Source: Holophagales bacterium UBA2201
Lineage (GTDB): Bacteria; Acidobacteriota; Thermoanaerobaculia; UBA2201
DNA length: 54,188 nt
Direction: 5' to 3'
Assembly: GCA_002327305.1 (NCBI GenBank)
Contig: DCUZ01000093.1
Location: 623-54,810, forward strand
Shown: positions 33,006 through 40,124 of the stretch, piece by piece
Numbering within the stretch: position 1 is the stretch's first letter
Layout: every line of letters begins with the position of its first letter
Position numbers and translations under genes: made by a program
Notes under the pieces: model-generated
Told to the model about the DNA's origin: nothing
The model's database searches: none
What the model saw: the letters and a program-made list of their open reading frames with translations, nothing else

Positions 33006-33692
33006 CTACGACCGGTCCCGCGGACTGTAGAACTGGATGCCGGGCTTGTAGGCCAGGATGTGCTCCAGAAGGTCCTGGTACTCGGCCTCCTTGTCCACGA
33101 CGTTCAGCCGCTCGGTGTTGACGATGAGGACGTTGTGCCCCCGCAGTTCGATGAAGAACTTCTCGTAGGCCTCGGCCACCGCGCGCAGGTAGGCGGGCTT
33201 GATCCCCTTCTCCTTCTTGTGGACCTCCCGCTCCTCGGGGGCGACCGGGGAGGCGGCGTCGGCAGTCTCGGCCCGCCGTTTGATGCGCTGTTGGAGGGTC
33301 TTGAGCCCCGCCTGCAGGTAGACGATGAGGTCGGGGCGGACGGCGGCGGGTTCGAAGAGATCGTAGTAGGAGCGGTAGAGGGCCAGGTCCTCCCGCGGGA
33401 GGTTCATCTGGGCGAAGAGGAGGTCCTTCTGGAGGGTGAAATCGGCCACCACCCGCTGGCCCGCCTCCAGGCGCCGCCGGATCTCCGCCTGGGCCTGGGC
33501 CCGGCTGTGGAGGAAGAACATCTGAGCCCGCAGGACCGCCTCCTCCTGTCCCGAGTAGAACGGTCCCAGCCAGGGGTTGTTGATGTCCTCCAGGACCGCT
33601 TTGAGGCGCAGGCTCCCGCAGAGCTTGCGGCACAGGGTGGTCTTGCCCACCCCGATGGGGCCTTCGATGGCCAGGTAATTGAGCGGCATCAT
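33006..33692 (-). CDS. Deoxynucleoside kinase family protein
   Basis: 228 residues. Phosphate loop EGPIGVGKTT near 9-18, ENINNPWLGPFY-like substrate loop (EDINNPWLGPFY near 35-46), AQMFFLHSRAQAQ, and VVADFTLQKDLLFA near 87-100 in place of the usual DRS/ERS motif. It should phosphorylate deoxynucleosides with ATP for salvage; dA/dG or dC specificity cannot be assigned. The start codon overlaps the stop of the GNAT gene (ATGA at 33689-33692), which fixes the start at 33692 and marks it as the last gene of the kdsC operon. Confidence 0.85.
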   Translation of the reverse strand: MMPLNYLAIEGPIGVGKTTLCRKLCGSLRLKAVLEDINNPWLGPFYSGQEEAVLRAQMFFLHSRAQAQAEIRRRLEAGQRVVADFTLQKDLLFAQMNLPREDLALYRSYYDLFEPAAVRPDLIVYLQAGLKTLQQRIKRRAETADAASPVAPEEREVHKKEKGIKPAYLRAVAEAYEKFFIELRGHNVLIVNTERLNVVDKEAEYQDLLEHILAYKPGIQFYSPRDRS

Positions 33693-34162
33693 GGCGCTAT
33701 GGTAGCAGAATCCCAGGATACGGTCATCCGCAGGCGGGCCTTGCCCCCCTCTGCGAATTCCCGCTCCACCGTGAACCCCAGGGACGCGTAAAGGGCGATG
33801 GCGGGGGCGTTGTCCCGGTCCACCTGGAGACAGGCGCGGCGGTAGCCCCGCTTCCCGATGGCCCGCATGGCGCGGCGCATCAGCGTCCGCCCCAGGCCGC
33901 GCCGCCGGTGGCGGGGGGCCACGTCGAGGGTGATGATCTCTCGCCGTATCCACAAAATGAAAGCGGCGAGGGTCTCGCCCTCGAAGGCCCCCAGGGCTTG
34001 GGCGCCCGGCGCCAGGAGGAAATCGGCCATGACTTCGGGGGGGTAATTCCAACCGGGCTCGAAGCACGCCGCGTCGAGGGCCGTCATGGCGGGGAGGTCC
34101 TCCCCCGTCAGGGGCCTCAAACGGTGGGTTGTCTTCGCCAACGCCGGTGGATCCATACCCAT
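33689..34162 (-). CDS. GNAT acetyltransferase (RimI-like)
   Basis: 157 residues from ATG 34162; ATG 34156 is also possible. Both overlap the end of the acyltransferase gene by about 40 nt. The acetyl-CoA loop is RHRRRGLGRTLM near 87-98, and the C-terminal substrate motif is NAPAIALYASLGF near 118-130. The N-terminal RLRPLTGEDLPAMTALDAACF fits RimI-type N-terminal protein acetyltransferases, but small-molecule acetylation is equally possible. Cytoplasmic. It is coupled to both neighbours by overlapping ends. Confidence 0.8.
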   Translation of the reverse strand: MGMDPPALAKTTHRLRPLTGEDLPAMTALDAACFEPGWNYPPEVMADFLLAPGAQALGAFEGETLAAFILWIRREIITLDVAPRHRRRGLGRTLMRRAMRAIGKRGYRRACLQVDRDNAPAIALYASLGFTVEREFAEGGKARLRMTVSWDSATIAP

Positions 34163-34980
34163 TGCGTGGGATGGCGCCGGATGTCGCGCTCCAGCTCTCC
34201 CGTCAGCCGGGCCGTGAGCGCCGTTTCGTCCAGGCCGGCCGTGGCGACGGGGCGCAAGACGATCCGGTAGCGCATCCCGGGGGTCCGGTGGATGGTGCCG
34301 GCCACAACCGGCAATCCCTTGCGCAGGGCGAGGGCCGCCGCCCCCACGGGGGTGGAGGCGGGGTGGCCGAAGAAAGGGACGAACACGGTCTCCACCTTCG
34401 TGTCCTGGTCGATCAGCATGGCCAGGATGCGCCGCTCCTTGATCGCCCGCAGGAGGAGGCGGCCGCTGGCGGGGCTCCCCCGGAGGATGGTGGTGAAATT
34501 GGCCCGGGCCCGGCGGCCGACGAGGAAATCGTTCAGCGCCGGGAGGTAGACCTCGCGCGCCACGGCGGAGAGGGGGAAGCCGTTCCTTCCCAGCCACTGG
34601 CCGAACAACTCCCAGGGGCCGACGTGCCCGGTGGACAGAACCAGGGGCCTTCGGTCCAGATGTTCCAGCCCCACCACCGTGACGCGGTCCATGAGGCGGT
34701 CGGCCTTGAGCAGTTCAAAGAAGAGCATGCCGTAGTGGCGGAAGTTGGCCCTCAGGCACCGCCTCCGCTTCTCCTCGGTCCATTCGGGGAGGGCGAGGGC
34801 CAGGTGCTCGCGCGCCCGCCTCCGTTGCTTGTGAAGCAAAACGCGGGCCAGATCGCCCGTGAAGGCGCCGGCGCACGGGACGGCCCGGATGGGGATCAAG
34901 CGCGTCAGGCCCTGCAGGAGATTGAAAAAAAAGAGGACGAGGGCGTTGCGGAACGGGTGGCGCTCTACGAGGTGAGCCAT
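34117..34980 (-). CDS. lpxL: Lipid A acyltransferase (LpxL/HtrB family)
   Basis: 287 residues. An N-terminal membrane anchor (about 12-35) is followed by the LPLAT catalytic motif HVGPWE (H-x4-E, near 118-123), then ILRGSPASGR, IDQDTKVETVFVPFFGHPASTPVGAAALA near 187-215, and the closing TQWVWIHRRW. These enzymes add a secondary acyl chain to Kdo2-lipid A at the inner membrane. Its start overlaps the end of the KdsC-like gene by 16 nt, joining Kdo formation and lipid A acylation in one operon. Confidence 0.85.
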   Translation of the reverse strand: MAHLVERHPFRNALVLFFFNLLQGLTRLIPIRAVPCAGAFTGDLARVLLHKQRRRAREHLALALPEWTEEKRRRCLRANFRHYGMLFFELLKADRLMDRVTVVGLEHLDRRPLVLSTGHVGPWELFGQWLGRNGFPLSAVAREVYLPALNDFLVGRRARANFTTILRGSPASGRLLLRAIKERRILAMLIDQDTKVETVFVPFFGHPASTPVGAAALALRKGLPVVAGTIHRTPGMRYRIVLRPVATAGLDETALTARLTGELERDIRRHPTQWVWIHRRWRRQPTV

Positions 34981-35459
34981 TTCCCCTGGGTTTTGAGCAC
35001 CTTCTCGATGACCTCCCGCACGGCGCCCATCCCGCCCGGTCGGCTGGCGATGATGCGGGCCTTCTCCAGTACTTCGGGGGAGGCGTCGGCGGGGCAGGCG
35101 GTCACCCCCGCCAGGTCCATCGCGTTCAGGTCGAGCACCTCGTCGGTCATGAAGAGGGTTTCATCCCGGGAGCATCCCATCTCCTTCATCACCCTGGGAA
35201 GGACTTTCTCCTTCGCCTTGACCGAGGTCATCAGCTTGTGGACTTTCAGCTCCTTCGCCCGGTTCTCCACGGCCTTGCCGCCGCGCCCCGTCAGGAAGAC
35301 GATCTTGAGCCCCGCTTCGCGGGCCAGCAGGATCCCCACGCCGTCGTGGACGGAAAAGACCTTCATCTCGGTCCCGTCCGGGAGGAAGTAGAGGCGGCCG
35401 TCGGTGAGGACACCGTCGATATCGAAGACCAGCAGTTTGATGCGCTTGAGGCTCACCAT
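34965..35459 (-). CDS. kdsC: KdsC-like KDO-8-phosphate phosphatase (HAD)
   Basis: 164 residues, the usual KdsC length. HAD motif I FDIDGVLTDG near 11-20, DGVGILLAREAGLKIVFLTGR near 39-59, and C-terminal GGMGAVREVIEKVLKTQGKW. Motif IV reads MTDEVLDLNAM where KdsC normally has GDDxxDLPVM, keeping acidic residues but losing the Gly-Asp-Asp pattern. The enzyme releases phosphate from Kdo-8-P in LPS synthesis; a related sialic-acid-type phosphatase is the alternative. ATG 35459 lies 9 nt from the -10, so the operon message should be leaderless. Confidence 0.78.
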   Translation of the reverse strand: MVSLKRIKLLVFDIDGVLTDGRLYFLPDGTEMKVFSVHDGVGILLAREAGLKIVFLTGRGGKAVENRAKELKVHKLMTSVKAKEKVLPRVMKEMGCSRDETLFMTDEVLDLNAMDLAGVTACPADASPEVLEKARIIASRPGGMGAVREVIEKVLKTQGKWLTS

Positions 35460-35467
35460 AGGCGTCT

Positions 35468-35499
35468 ATTATAACAGCGGGCGGGGTCCCTGTTAAAAT
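35468..35499. promoter_or_regulatory. Divergent promoters of kdsC operon and exported protein gene
   Basis: Leftward: TTAACA (35496-35491), 17 nt, TATAAT (35473-35468), +1 near 35461 and ATG at 35459. Rightward: TAAAAT (35494-35499), +1 near 35506, which is the GTG start itself. The rightward -10 overlaps the leftward -35, so the two polymerases would compete. Both transcripts would be leaderless. Confidence 0.6.
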
Positions 35500-35505
35500 A
35501 GGGGT

Positions 35506-36099
35506 GTGAGAACGCGCTTCCCCGCCCCGGCGCTCGCGGCGCTCCTGACGGCGGCCCTTTCGGTCCAGGCCGCTTTGCCCGACCTTAAGCCCCCGCAGGC
35601 CCCCCATATCCGCAAGGGGGCCTGCCCGCTGGAGTGCTGCACCTTGGGCGCCTGGACCGCGCGGGTCCCCCTTCAGGCCTACCGGCACCCCGCGGGGAAC
35701 GCCGCCAGGGCGTTCGCCCTGTCGCCGGGGGAGTCGTTCGAGGCCCTCTCCGGCGACTTGCACACCCTCCAACTGGGGTTCGTCATGGTGCTCAAGCCGT
35801 TCCAGAAACAGGGGAAGCGGTTCGATCCCGGGGACATCTTCTACATTCTTTCCTATCAGGCGTGGGACTACCTGATCTGGCAGAGGGGGCAGGTCCTCGG
35901 GGTGCCCCCCTTTTGGGGCGTCTCCGACGGCGACCCCGACCGCGAGACCGCCCTGCTGAAGGCCGAGCCGGTGATGGTGTGGTGGGTGCAGGTGCGCAAC
36001 GCCGCCGGAACGACCGGCTGGCTCCCCCTGCGACTCCGCCCCACCCCGGAAGGGATGACGGTCGTCGAGGATATTGATGATATGAATGATTGCGGGTAG
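35506..36099 (+). CDS. Exported protein of unknown function
   Basis: 197 residues from GTG 35506. Signal peptide 1-22 (ends SVQAA). The mature N-terminus has GACPLECCTLGAW, three Cys in a pattern I associate with exported hypothetical proteins of Acidobacteriota (KGACPFECC-like). The rest is a compact beta-rich domain, possibly two SH3-like folds: PGESFEALSGDLHTLQLG, PGDIFYILSYQAWDYLIWQRGQ, and a closing WWVQVRNAAGTTGWLPL. SH3-like exported domains often bind wall material. No enzymatic motif is seen. Divergent from kdsC. Confidence 0.65.
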   Translation: MRTRFPAPALAALLTAALSVQAALPDLKPPQAPHIRKGACPLECCTLGAWTARVPLQAYRHPAGNAARAFALSPGESFEALSGDLHTLQLGFVMVLKPFQKQGKRFDPGDIFYILSYQAWDYLIWQRGQVLGVPPFWGVSDGDPDRETALLKAEPVMVWWVQVRNAAGTTGWLPLRLRPTPEGMTVVEDIDDMNDCG

Positions 36100-36215
36100 G
36101 GCAGGCGGAAGGCGCCGGGATGAAGGCGGAAGGCGGAAGGCAAGCATAAGGGTGAAGGCGGGGCCTCCCGACCGTCCGGCCAAGGTGGCCGGACAGACCA
36201 GACAACTCAACAGAC
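36100..36215. repeat. Degenerate 7-nt repeats (GGCGGAA and related)
   Basis: GGCGGAAGGC-type 7-mers at 36101-36145, then a looser ACAGACC/ACAACTC/ACAGACAC run and the palindrome TCCGGCCA-AGG-TGGCCGGA near 36173-36191. The stretch lies between the convergent exported-protein and cupin genes. Confidence 0.5.
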
Positions 36216-36280
36216 ACAGCGTCAGCCGGTCCGATCCCTGACTGCGGTCTACGGGCTACCGACTGCCGGCTGGGCGGGGG

Positions 36281-36616
36281 TCAGGCCTTCTCCCGGATCA
36301 TCGCCAGAAACATCTTGAACCGTCCCGGGGCCTTGACGGCGTGGGGGATGTCGGCCGGCATGATGACCATTGCGCCGGCACCGACCCGCTTCGGCTCCCC
36401 GCCGATGACCACTTCGGCCTCGCCCTCGAGAACCTGAGCGAAGGCGTCGAAGGGGGCGGTGTGCTCCGAGAGGGCCTGCCCGGTGTCGAAAGCGAAGAGG
36501 GTGAGGGTCCCGGCCTTCCTGTTGAGGAGGGTCCGGCTCACGATGGATCCCTCCTGGTAGTCCACCATTCCGGCCAAATTAATGACAGTTCCGCGGATGT
36601 CTTGATTTTCGGTCAT
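36281..36616 (-). CDS. Small cupin-domain protein
   Basis: 111 residues from ATG 36616 with AGGAG upstream. A single cupin barrel: the metal-ligand motifs are LSEHTAPFDAFAQVLEGE near 49-66 (only one of the usual two His) and PADIPHAVKAPGRFKM near 87-102. Such proteins are sensors, small dioxygenases or isomerases; the reduced ligand set (His, Glu, His) may still bind a metal. It is the last gene of the leftward cluster HAO-like cytochrome, DUF438 sensor, cupin, separated from the latter by a heptamer array. Confidence 0.82.
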   Translation of the reverse strand: MTENQDIRGTVINLAGMVDYQEGSIVSRTLLNRKAGTLTLFAFDTGQALSEHTAPFDAFAQVLEGEAEVVIGGEPKRVGAGAMVIMPADIPHAVKAPGRFKMFLAMIREKA

Positions 36617-36645
36617 CGTCGTTCTCCTATCGTTGTTCCAAAGTT

Positions 36646-36850
36646 ATCAGTTTCCAGTTTGCAGATTCCAGTTCCGGGAACAAGAGTCCATCTTCCAATT
36701 GCCGACTGCCGACTGCCAACTGCCGACTGCCAACTGCCGACTGCCGACTGCCAACTGCCGCCTGCCAACTGCCAACTGCCAACTGCCGACTGCCGACTAC
36801 CAACTGCCGCCTGTCGACTGCCAACTGCCGACTGCCAACTGCCAACTGAC
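36646..36850. repeat. Heptamer array, ACTGCCR unit
   Basis: About 205 nt. The left part is AGTTTCC/AGTTTGC/AGATTCC (36648-36675) and the main part is ACTGCCA/ACTGCCG 7-mers with a few variants (36697-36850). It fills the gap between the DUF438 gene stop (36856) and the cupin SD. It has the same 7-nt period as the array at 25 kb, with a different unit. Confidence 0.88.
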
Positions 36851-36855
36851 TTCTC

Positions 36856-38055
36856 TTACAGCAGCCTCTTCTCCCCCTCCAATGCGCGCGCCGCGGTGAT
36901 GTCCTGCACGCCTTCGAGGCAGCCGAGATAGCGGCCGTCGCGCCCGCGCACGGGGAAGTACTGGATGAGGATCTTGCGCCCCTTGAAATCGATCCAGAAG
37001 GAGGCCGGTTCGTCACGACCCGCCTTGAAATCGGCCAGGATCTTCTCCACGATGTGGAGCGATTTCTGGGGGTGGCACCCGCGGACGTTGAGGCCCAGGA
37101 CGGCGGGGGTGCGGGGGAAGATGCGCTCCCGGTTCTGGGAAAAGAAGCGGACGGTGTCGTCGGCGTCCACGAAGGACAATTCCACGGGGAGGGCGAAGAG
37201 GATGGCCTCCAGCTCGTCGCGGTTGAGGCGGCCGGTTTCGAAGACCCACTCGGTCCCTTCGGTCCCGGCCTTGGACGCGGCGGCGGCGCCGGTGGGGGCG
37301 CTTGGGGGCGAGAAGGGGCAGTAGCCGATGGCGTCGAACTGGGGGGCCATCTCGGCCCACTCGTCCTCGGCGATGATCTTCATCGAAGCGGGGAAGAGGA
37401 TCGAGTTCTCTTTCATGAAATGGGCGGCCAGCATCTCGGAGAGGGCCAGGGCCGCCGCCTCCATCTTCTTGGACAGATCCGGCAACGGAAGGGAGGTCCG
37501 GCCGTCCCAGGCGGCGTGGAGGTCCTTCTTGATGGCGCGGATGCGGTCGTGCTCCATCCACATGATGGTGGGGGGCTGGGTGAAGCCCTTCTTCTGGAGG
37601 ATGGGGAAGAGGACGTTCTCCTCGCGCAGGTAGTGGTTCTCTGCGGCCCTGAAGTGGCCGATAAGGACCTCGACTTTCTTCAGTTTGTCCGCGGCCGCCT
37701 CCTGGGAGGGGAAGTCCTTCAGGGCGCCGGCCTCGCGCTTGAGCTCGGCCGCCAGATCCAGCATGGCCTGGTGCTCCTCCATGAGCGTCCGGACCGGGTG
37801 CCCCTCGGGGGCGAGCGGCTTCTCCCGCTTGAGCGATTCCGAGAAGGCGGCCAGATGGACGTCGCAGAGTTTGTGGATCTCCTCGACGGGCACCCCCTCC
37901 TTGATCATCTCCTCCTCCACCTGGGCGATCTCCATGGAGGAGACGTTCCGGATGGCCTCCTTGAACTCGGCCTTGACCTTGTCCACGTTCTCGCCCCCGT
38001 GGAGGCGCTTGATGATCTCACGGATCTTCCCTTTGTTCTCTTTCGCGTCGGTCAT
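36856..38055 (-). CDS. DUF438 / hemerythrin-like / PAS domain protein
   Basis: 399 residues from ATG 38055 with a strong AAAGGAGG. Three parts: DUF438 (about 1-75, with IREIIKRLHGGE and EEEMIKEGVP); a hemerythrin-like four-helix domain (about 80-240, with HPVRTLMEEHQAM, HFRAAENHYLREENVLFP, WMEHDRIRAIKKDL and HFMKENSILFP supplying the His/Glu diiron ligands); and a C-terminal PAS domain (about 270-395, with ELSFVDADDTVRFFSQNRERIFPRTP). Hemerythrin/PAS proteins bind O2 or NO and sense redox state. No output domain is attached. It lies directly downstream of the octaheme cytochrome, which suggests a nitrogen-oxide or oxygen response role. Confidence 0.88.
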   Translation of the reverse strand: MTDAKENKGKIREIIKRLHGGENVDKVKAEFKEAIRNVSSMEIAQVEEEMIKEGVPVEEIHKLCDVHLAAFSESLKREKPLAPEGHPVRTLMEEHQAMLDLAAELKREAGALKDFPSQEAAADKLKKVEVLIGHFRAAENHYLREENVLFPILQKKGFTQPPTIMWMEHDRIRAIKKDLHAAWDGRTSLPLPDLSKKMEAAALALSEMLAAHFMKENSILFPASMKIIAEDEWAEMAPQFDAIGYCPFSPPSAPTGAAAASKAGTEGTEWVFETGRLNRDELEAILFALPVELSFVDADDTVRFFSQNRERIFPRTPAVLGLNVRGCHPQKSLHIVEKILADFKAGRDEPASFWIDFKGRKILIQYFPVRGRDGRYLGCLEGVQDITAARALEGEKRLL

Positions 38056-38156
38056 GGATCCTCCTTTTTTCGCATCGTCGGATGGCTCGGCGCAACATCG
38101 GCGCCGGGTGATTGATGCCCCGGCCCCTCCCCGCGGAGGGGCGGGACGCGCGCCGC

Positions 38157-39575
38157 CTACTGCTGGTACCGTTCCTCGTAGAACTTGCGGACCTTCTCCA
38201 ACTGTTCCCTGCTCATCCCGTCGCGGTGCCACTGGTGGCCGGGCTGGCTGTAGACGTGCCGCTCCAGCAGTTCCTGGGCCAGGGCCTCGCCGGCGACCTG
38301 CTTGATCTGGGGGATGAATTTCTCGTAGAAGTGTTTCGAGACCTCGTAGAGCCCGTGCCACCAGGCATAATCGGGACCCTGCATGGCCGCCCCGTGGCGG
38401 GCCCGGCGCCCCTCGTGGTGCCACAGTTCGTACCAGGTCCACTCGATGGGGTCGTCGAAGTCCGCCCCGGTGATCCTGCCGCCGCCGCGCAGGTCGTCCA
38501 TGATGGCTTTGGCCGGCTTGGCGAACTTGTCGTTGTAGAGGGCCACCACATCGTCGAACTGCCGGTAGGCCCCGTCCACGAACGACGGCTCATGGCACTG
38601 GCGGCAGAGATCCTGCATCGCGCCCCGGCGCTCCCGCCAGGACATCGTCCGGGCGACCTTCTTGTCGCCCGAGCCGGTCCTGACCGTGGAGCCGGCCGCG
38701 GGGAGGGCGGGGGCCTCGCCGTTGATGTCCTCCTTGGAAAGGTCCTCGTAGACGACCATGTTCAGTTTGGTGGAGACGGGGGGCCTCAGGGTCCAGGAGA
38801 TGCGCTCCCCCACGTCGTGGGTGACGCCCTGACGACCGCCGGCGCTCATGTGGCAGGAGGCGCAGGTGGGGCCGCTGTGGTAGTCCTTCCCGGCCACCCA
38901 TGCGTCCTTGTCCAGGTTCATCTTCTCGCGGTTGGCGCGGTAGAGGACGCCGTGCTTGGATTCCTCCCACACCTCCATCTGCGGATGGTCGGGCCCCAGG
39001 TGGCACTTGCCGCAGGCCTCGGGCTGGCGCGCCTGGGCGGCGCTGAATTCGTGCCGGGCGTGGCACGCGGAGCAGGAACCGAGCGAGCCGTCGGGGTTGA
39101 TGCGCCCCATCCCCGTGTTGGGCCAGGTGTCCCAGGTGGGGCGCCCCCGGGCGTCCACCTTGACCCGGGAGCCGTGGCATTGGCGACAGCCCGCCGTCAC
39201 GGCGGCGGGGCCGCCCACCACCTCGCCGAGGAGGTTGTCGAGGGAGCCCAGGATCTGGCCGGCCTTGGCGTGGTGGGAGCCCTTCTGCTCGTCCACCTCT
39301 TTTTCGTGGCATTGCGCGCAGTCGGCGGGGGAGACGATGATGGCGATGGTGTGCCCGTTGTGCTTGAACGCGTCGGCGTCCTTGGGGTCGGCGCCGTGGC
39401 AGTCCAGGCACCCCACCTCCATCCGATGGTGTTGGGAGGCCATCCACCCGTTGACGATGCCGGGATCCCGCTTGGCGTGGCACCCCAGGCACGGATCGGC
39501 GGATTCCGCCGCCGCGGCGGCGCCCGACAGGGCCATCCCGGCCCCTACCAGCAACAACACGATCGTTCGTTCCAT
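38157..39575 (-). CDS. Octaheme cytochrome c, hydroxylamine oxidoreductase-like
   Basis: 472 residues from ATG 39575 with AAAGGAGG. Signal peptide 1-22. Eight CXXCH sites: CLGCH, CLDCH, CAQCH, CRQCH, CSACH, CGKCH, CASCH and CRQCH. Family-specific stretches include WPNTGMGRINPDGSLGSCSACH and CGKCHLGPDHPQMEVWEESKHG, typical of HAO. Soluble periplasmic octaheme enzymes of this group oxidise hydroxylamine or hydrazine, or reduce nitrite; versions lacking the Tyr cross-link to the active heme tend to be reductases, and I could not establish that Tyr here. Clustered with NO-linked genes, so a nitrogen-oxide substrate is likely. Confidence 0.88.
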   Translation of the reverse strand: MERTIVLLLVGAGMALSGAAAAAESADPCLGCHAKRDPGIVNGWMASQHHRMEVGCLDCHGADPKDADAFKHNGHTIAIIVSPADCAQCHEKEVDEQKGSHHAKAGQILGSLDNLLGEVVGGPAAVTAGCRQCHGSRVKVDARGRPTWDTWPNTGMGRINPDGSLGSCSACHARHEFSAAQARQPEACGKCHLGPDHPQMEVWEESKHGVLYRANREKMNLDKDAWVAGKDYHSGPTCASCHMSAGGRQGVTHDVGERISWTLRPPVSTKLNMVVYEDLSKEDINGEAPALPAAGSTVRTGSGDKKVARTMSWRERRGAMQDLCRQCHEPSFVDGAYRQFDDVVALYNDKFAKPAKAIMDDLRGGGRITGADFDDPIEWTWYELWHHEGRRARHGAAMQGPDYAWWHGLYEVSKHFYEKFIPQIKQVAGEALAQELLERHVYSQPGHQWHRDGMSREQLEKVRKFYEERYQQ

Positions 39576-39595
39576 GGTCCCTCCTTTGGGAGTAT

Positions 39596-39624
39596 ATTGT
39601 AGGTCCGTTCGAGCGTCATGGCAA
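39596..39624 (-). promoter_or_regulatory. Promoter of HAO-like gene
   Basis: Minus strand: TTGCCA (39624-39619), 17-nt spacer, TACAAT (39601-39596), +1 near 39589, leaving a 14-nt leader that is mostly Shine-Dalgarno. Confidence 0.55.
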
Positions 39625-39625
39625 G

Positions 39626-40048
39626 TCAGAAGAAATACTTGAGCAGCAGATCGAGCCGCCCCCGCGCGAGGAGGCGTTTCCCGGAGAACCGCATGATCTC
39701 CCGCACCCGCTCCCGGTGGCCGCGGGCGTAGCAGGGGGTGGGACAGTGCTTGCACCGGGGCTTGGGATCGTAGGGACAGAGGACCCGCTTGGCGGCGCCG
39801 TGGAGGAGGGTGCGGGCGCACTCGGGGCAGAGATCGGTCTTCAGCGGGGCGAAATAGGGGGCCAGGACGCCCCGGCCGGACACCCTTTCCTTGACGCGCT
39901 CCGCGTGGCGCGCCCGGCAGAAAACGCCGGAGAAAAGGGCCAGGGTCCGGATGTCGCGGGCGGCTTTGGCGTCCGCGGCGGCGGGCTCCGCCGAGCTCGG
40001 CGGGGGAGGATGGGGAGGAAGGGGGCGGACGGGCGATGGCGTCATCAT
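39626..40048 (-). CDS. YgbA_NO (nitrous oxide-stimulated promoter) family protein
   Basis: 140 residues; ATG 40048 or 40045 (adjacent Met codons). After a Pro-rich start (1-25) the conserved domain has ARDIRTLALFSGVFC near 30-44, LCPECARTLLHGAAKRVLCPYDPKPRCKHCPTPCY near 73-107 with seven Cys, and the family ending RERVREIMRFSGKRLL near 111-126. E. coli YgbA, of this family, is controlled by the NO-sensing repressor NsrR; the Cys set looks suited to a metal or Fe-S cluster. It lies between the MarR gene and the HAO-like gene, supporting a nitrogen-oxide response cluster. Confidence 0.85.
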   Translation of the reverse strand: MMTPSPVRPLPPHPPPPSSAEPAAADAKAARDIRTLALFSGVFCRARHAERVKERVSGRGVLAPYFAPLKTDLCPECARTLLHGAAKRVLCPYDPKPRCKHCPTPCYARGHRERVREIMRFSGKRLLARGRLDLLLKYFF

Positions 40049-40124
40049 ATGTCAGTAATCCTAACTACAATCGTCCGCCTTCTATTCCCGCCCGGCGCGG
40101 CCCTTCGGCGCGGAGTCGGCGGGG

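Noticed and set aside
25166..36850. CRISPR array at 25.2, 19.0 or 36.7 kb
   Set aside because: The units are 7-44 nt and contiguous, without unique spacers of constant length, and no cas gene is present.
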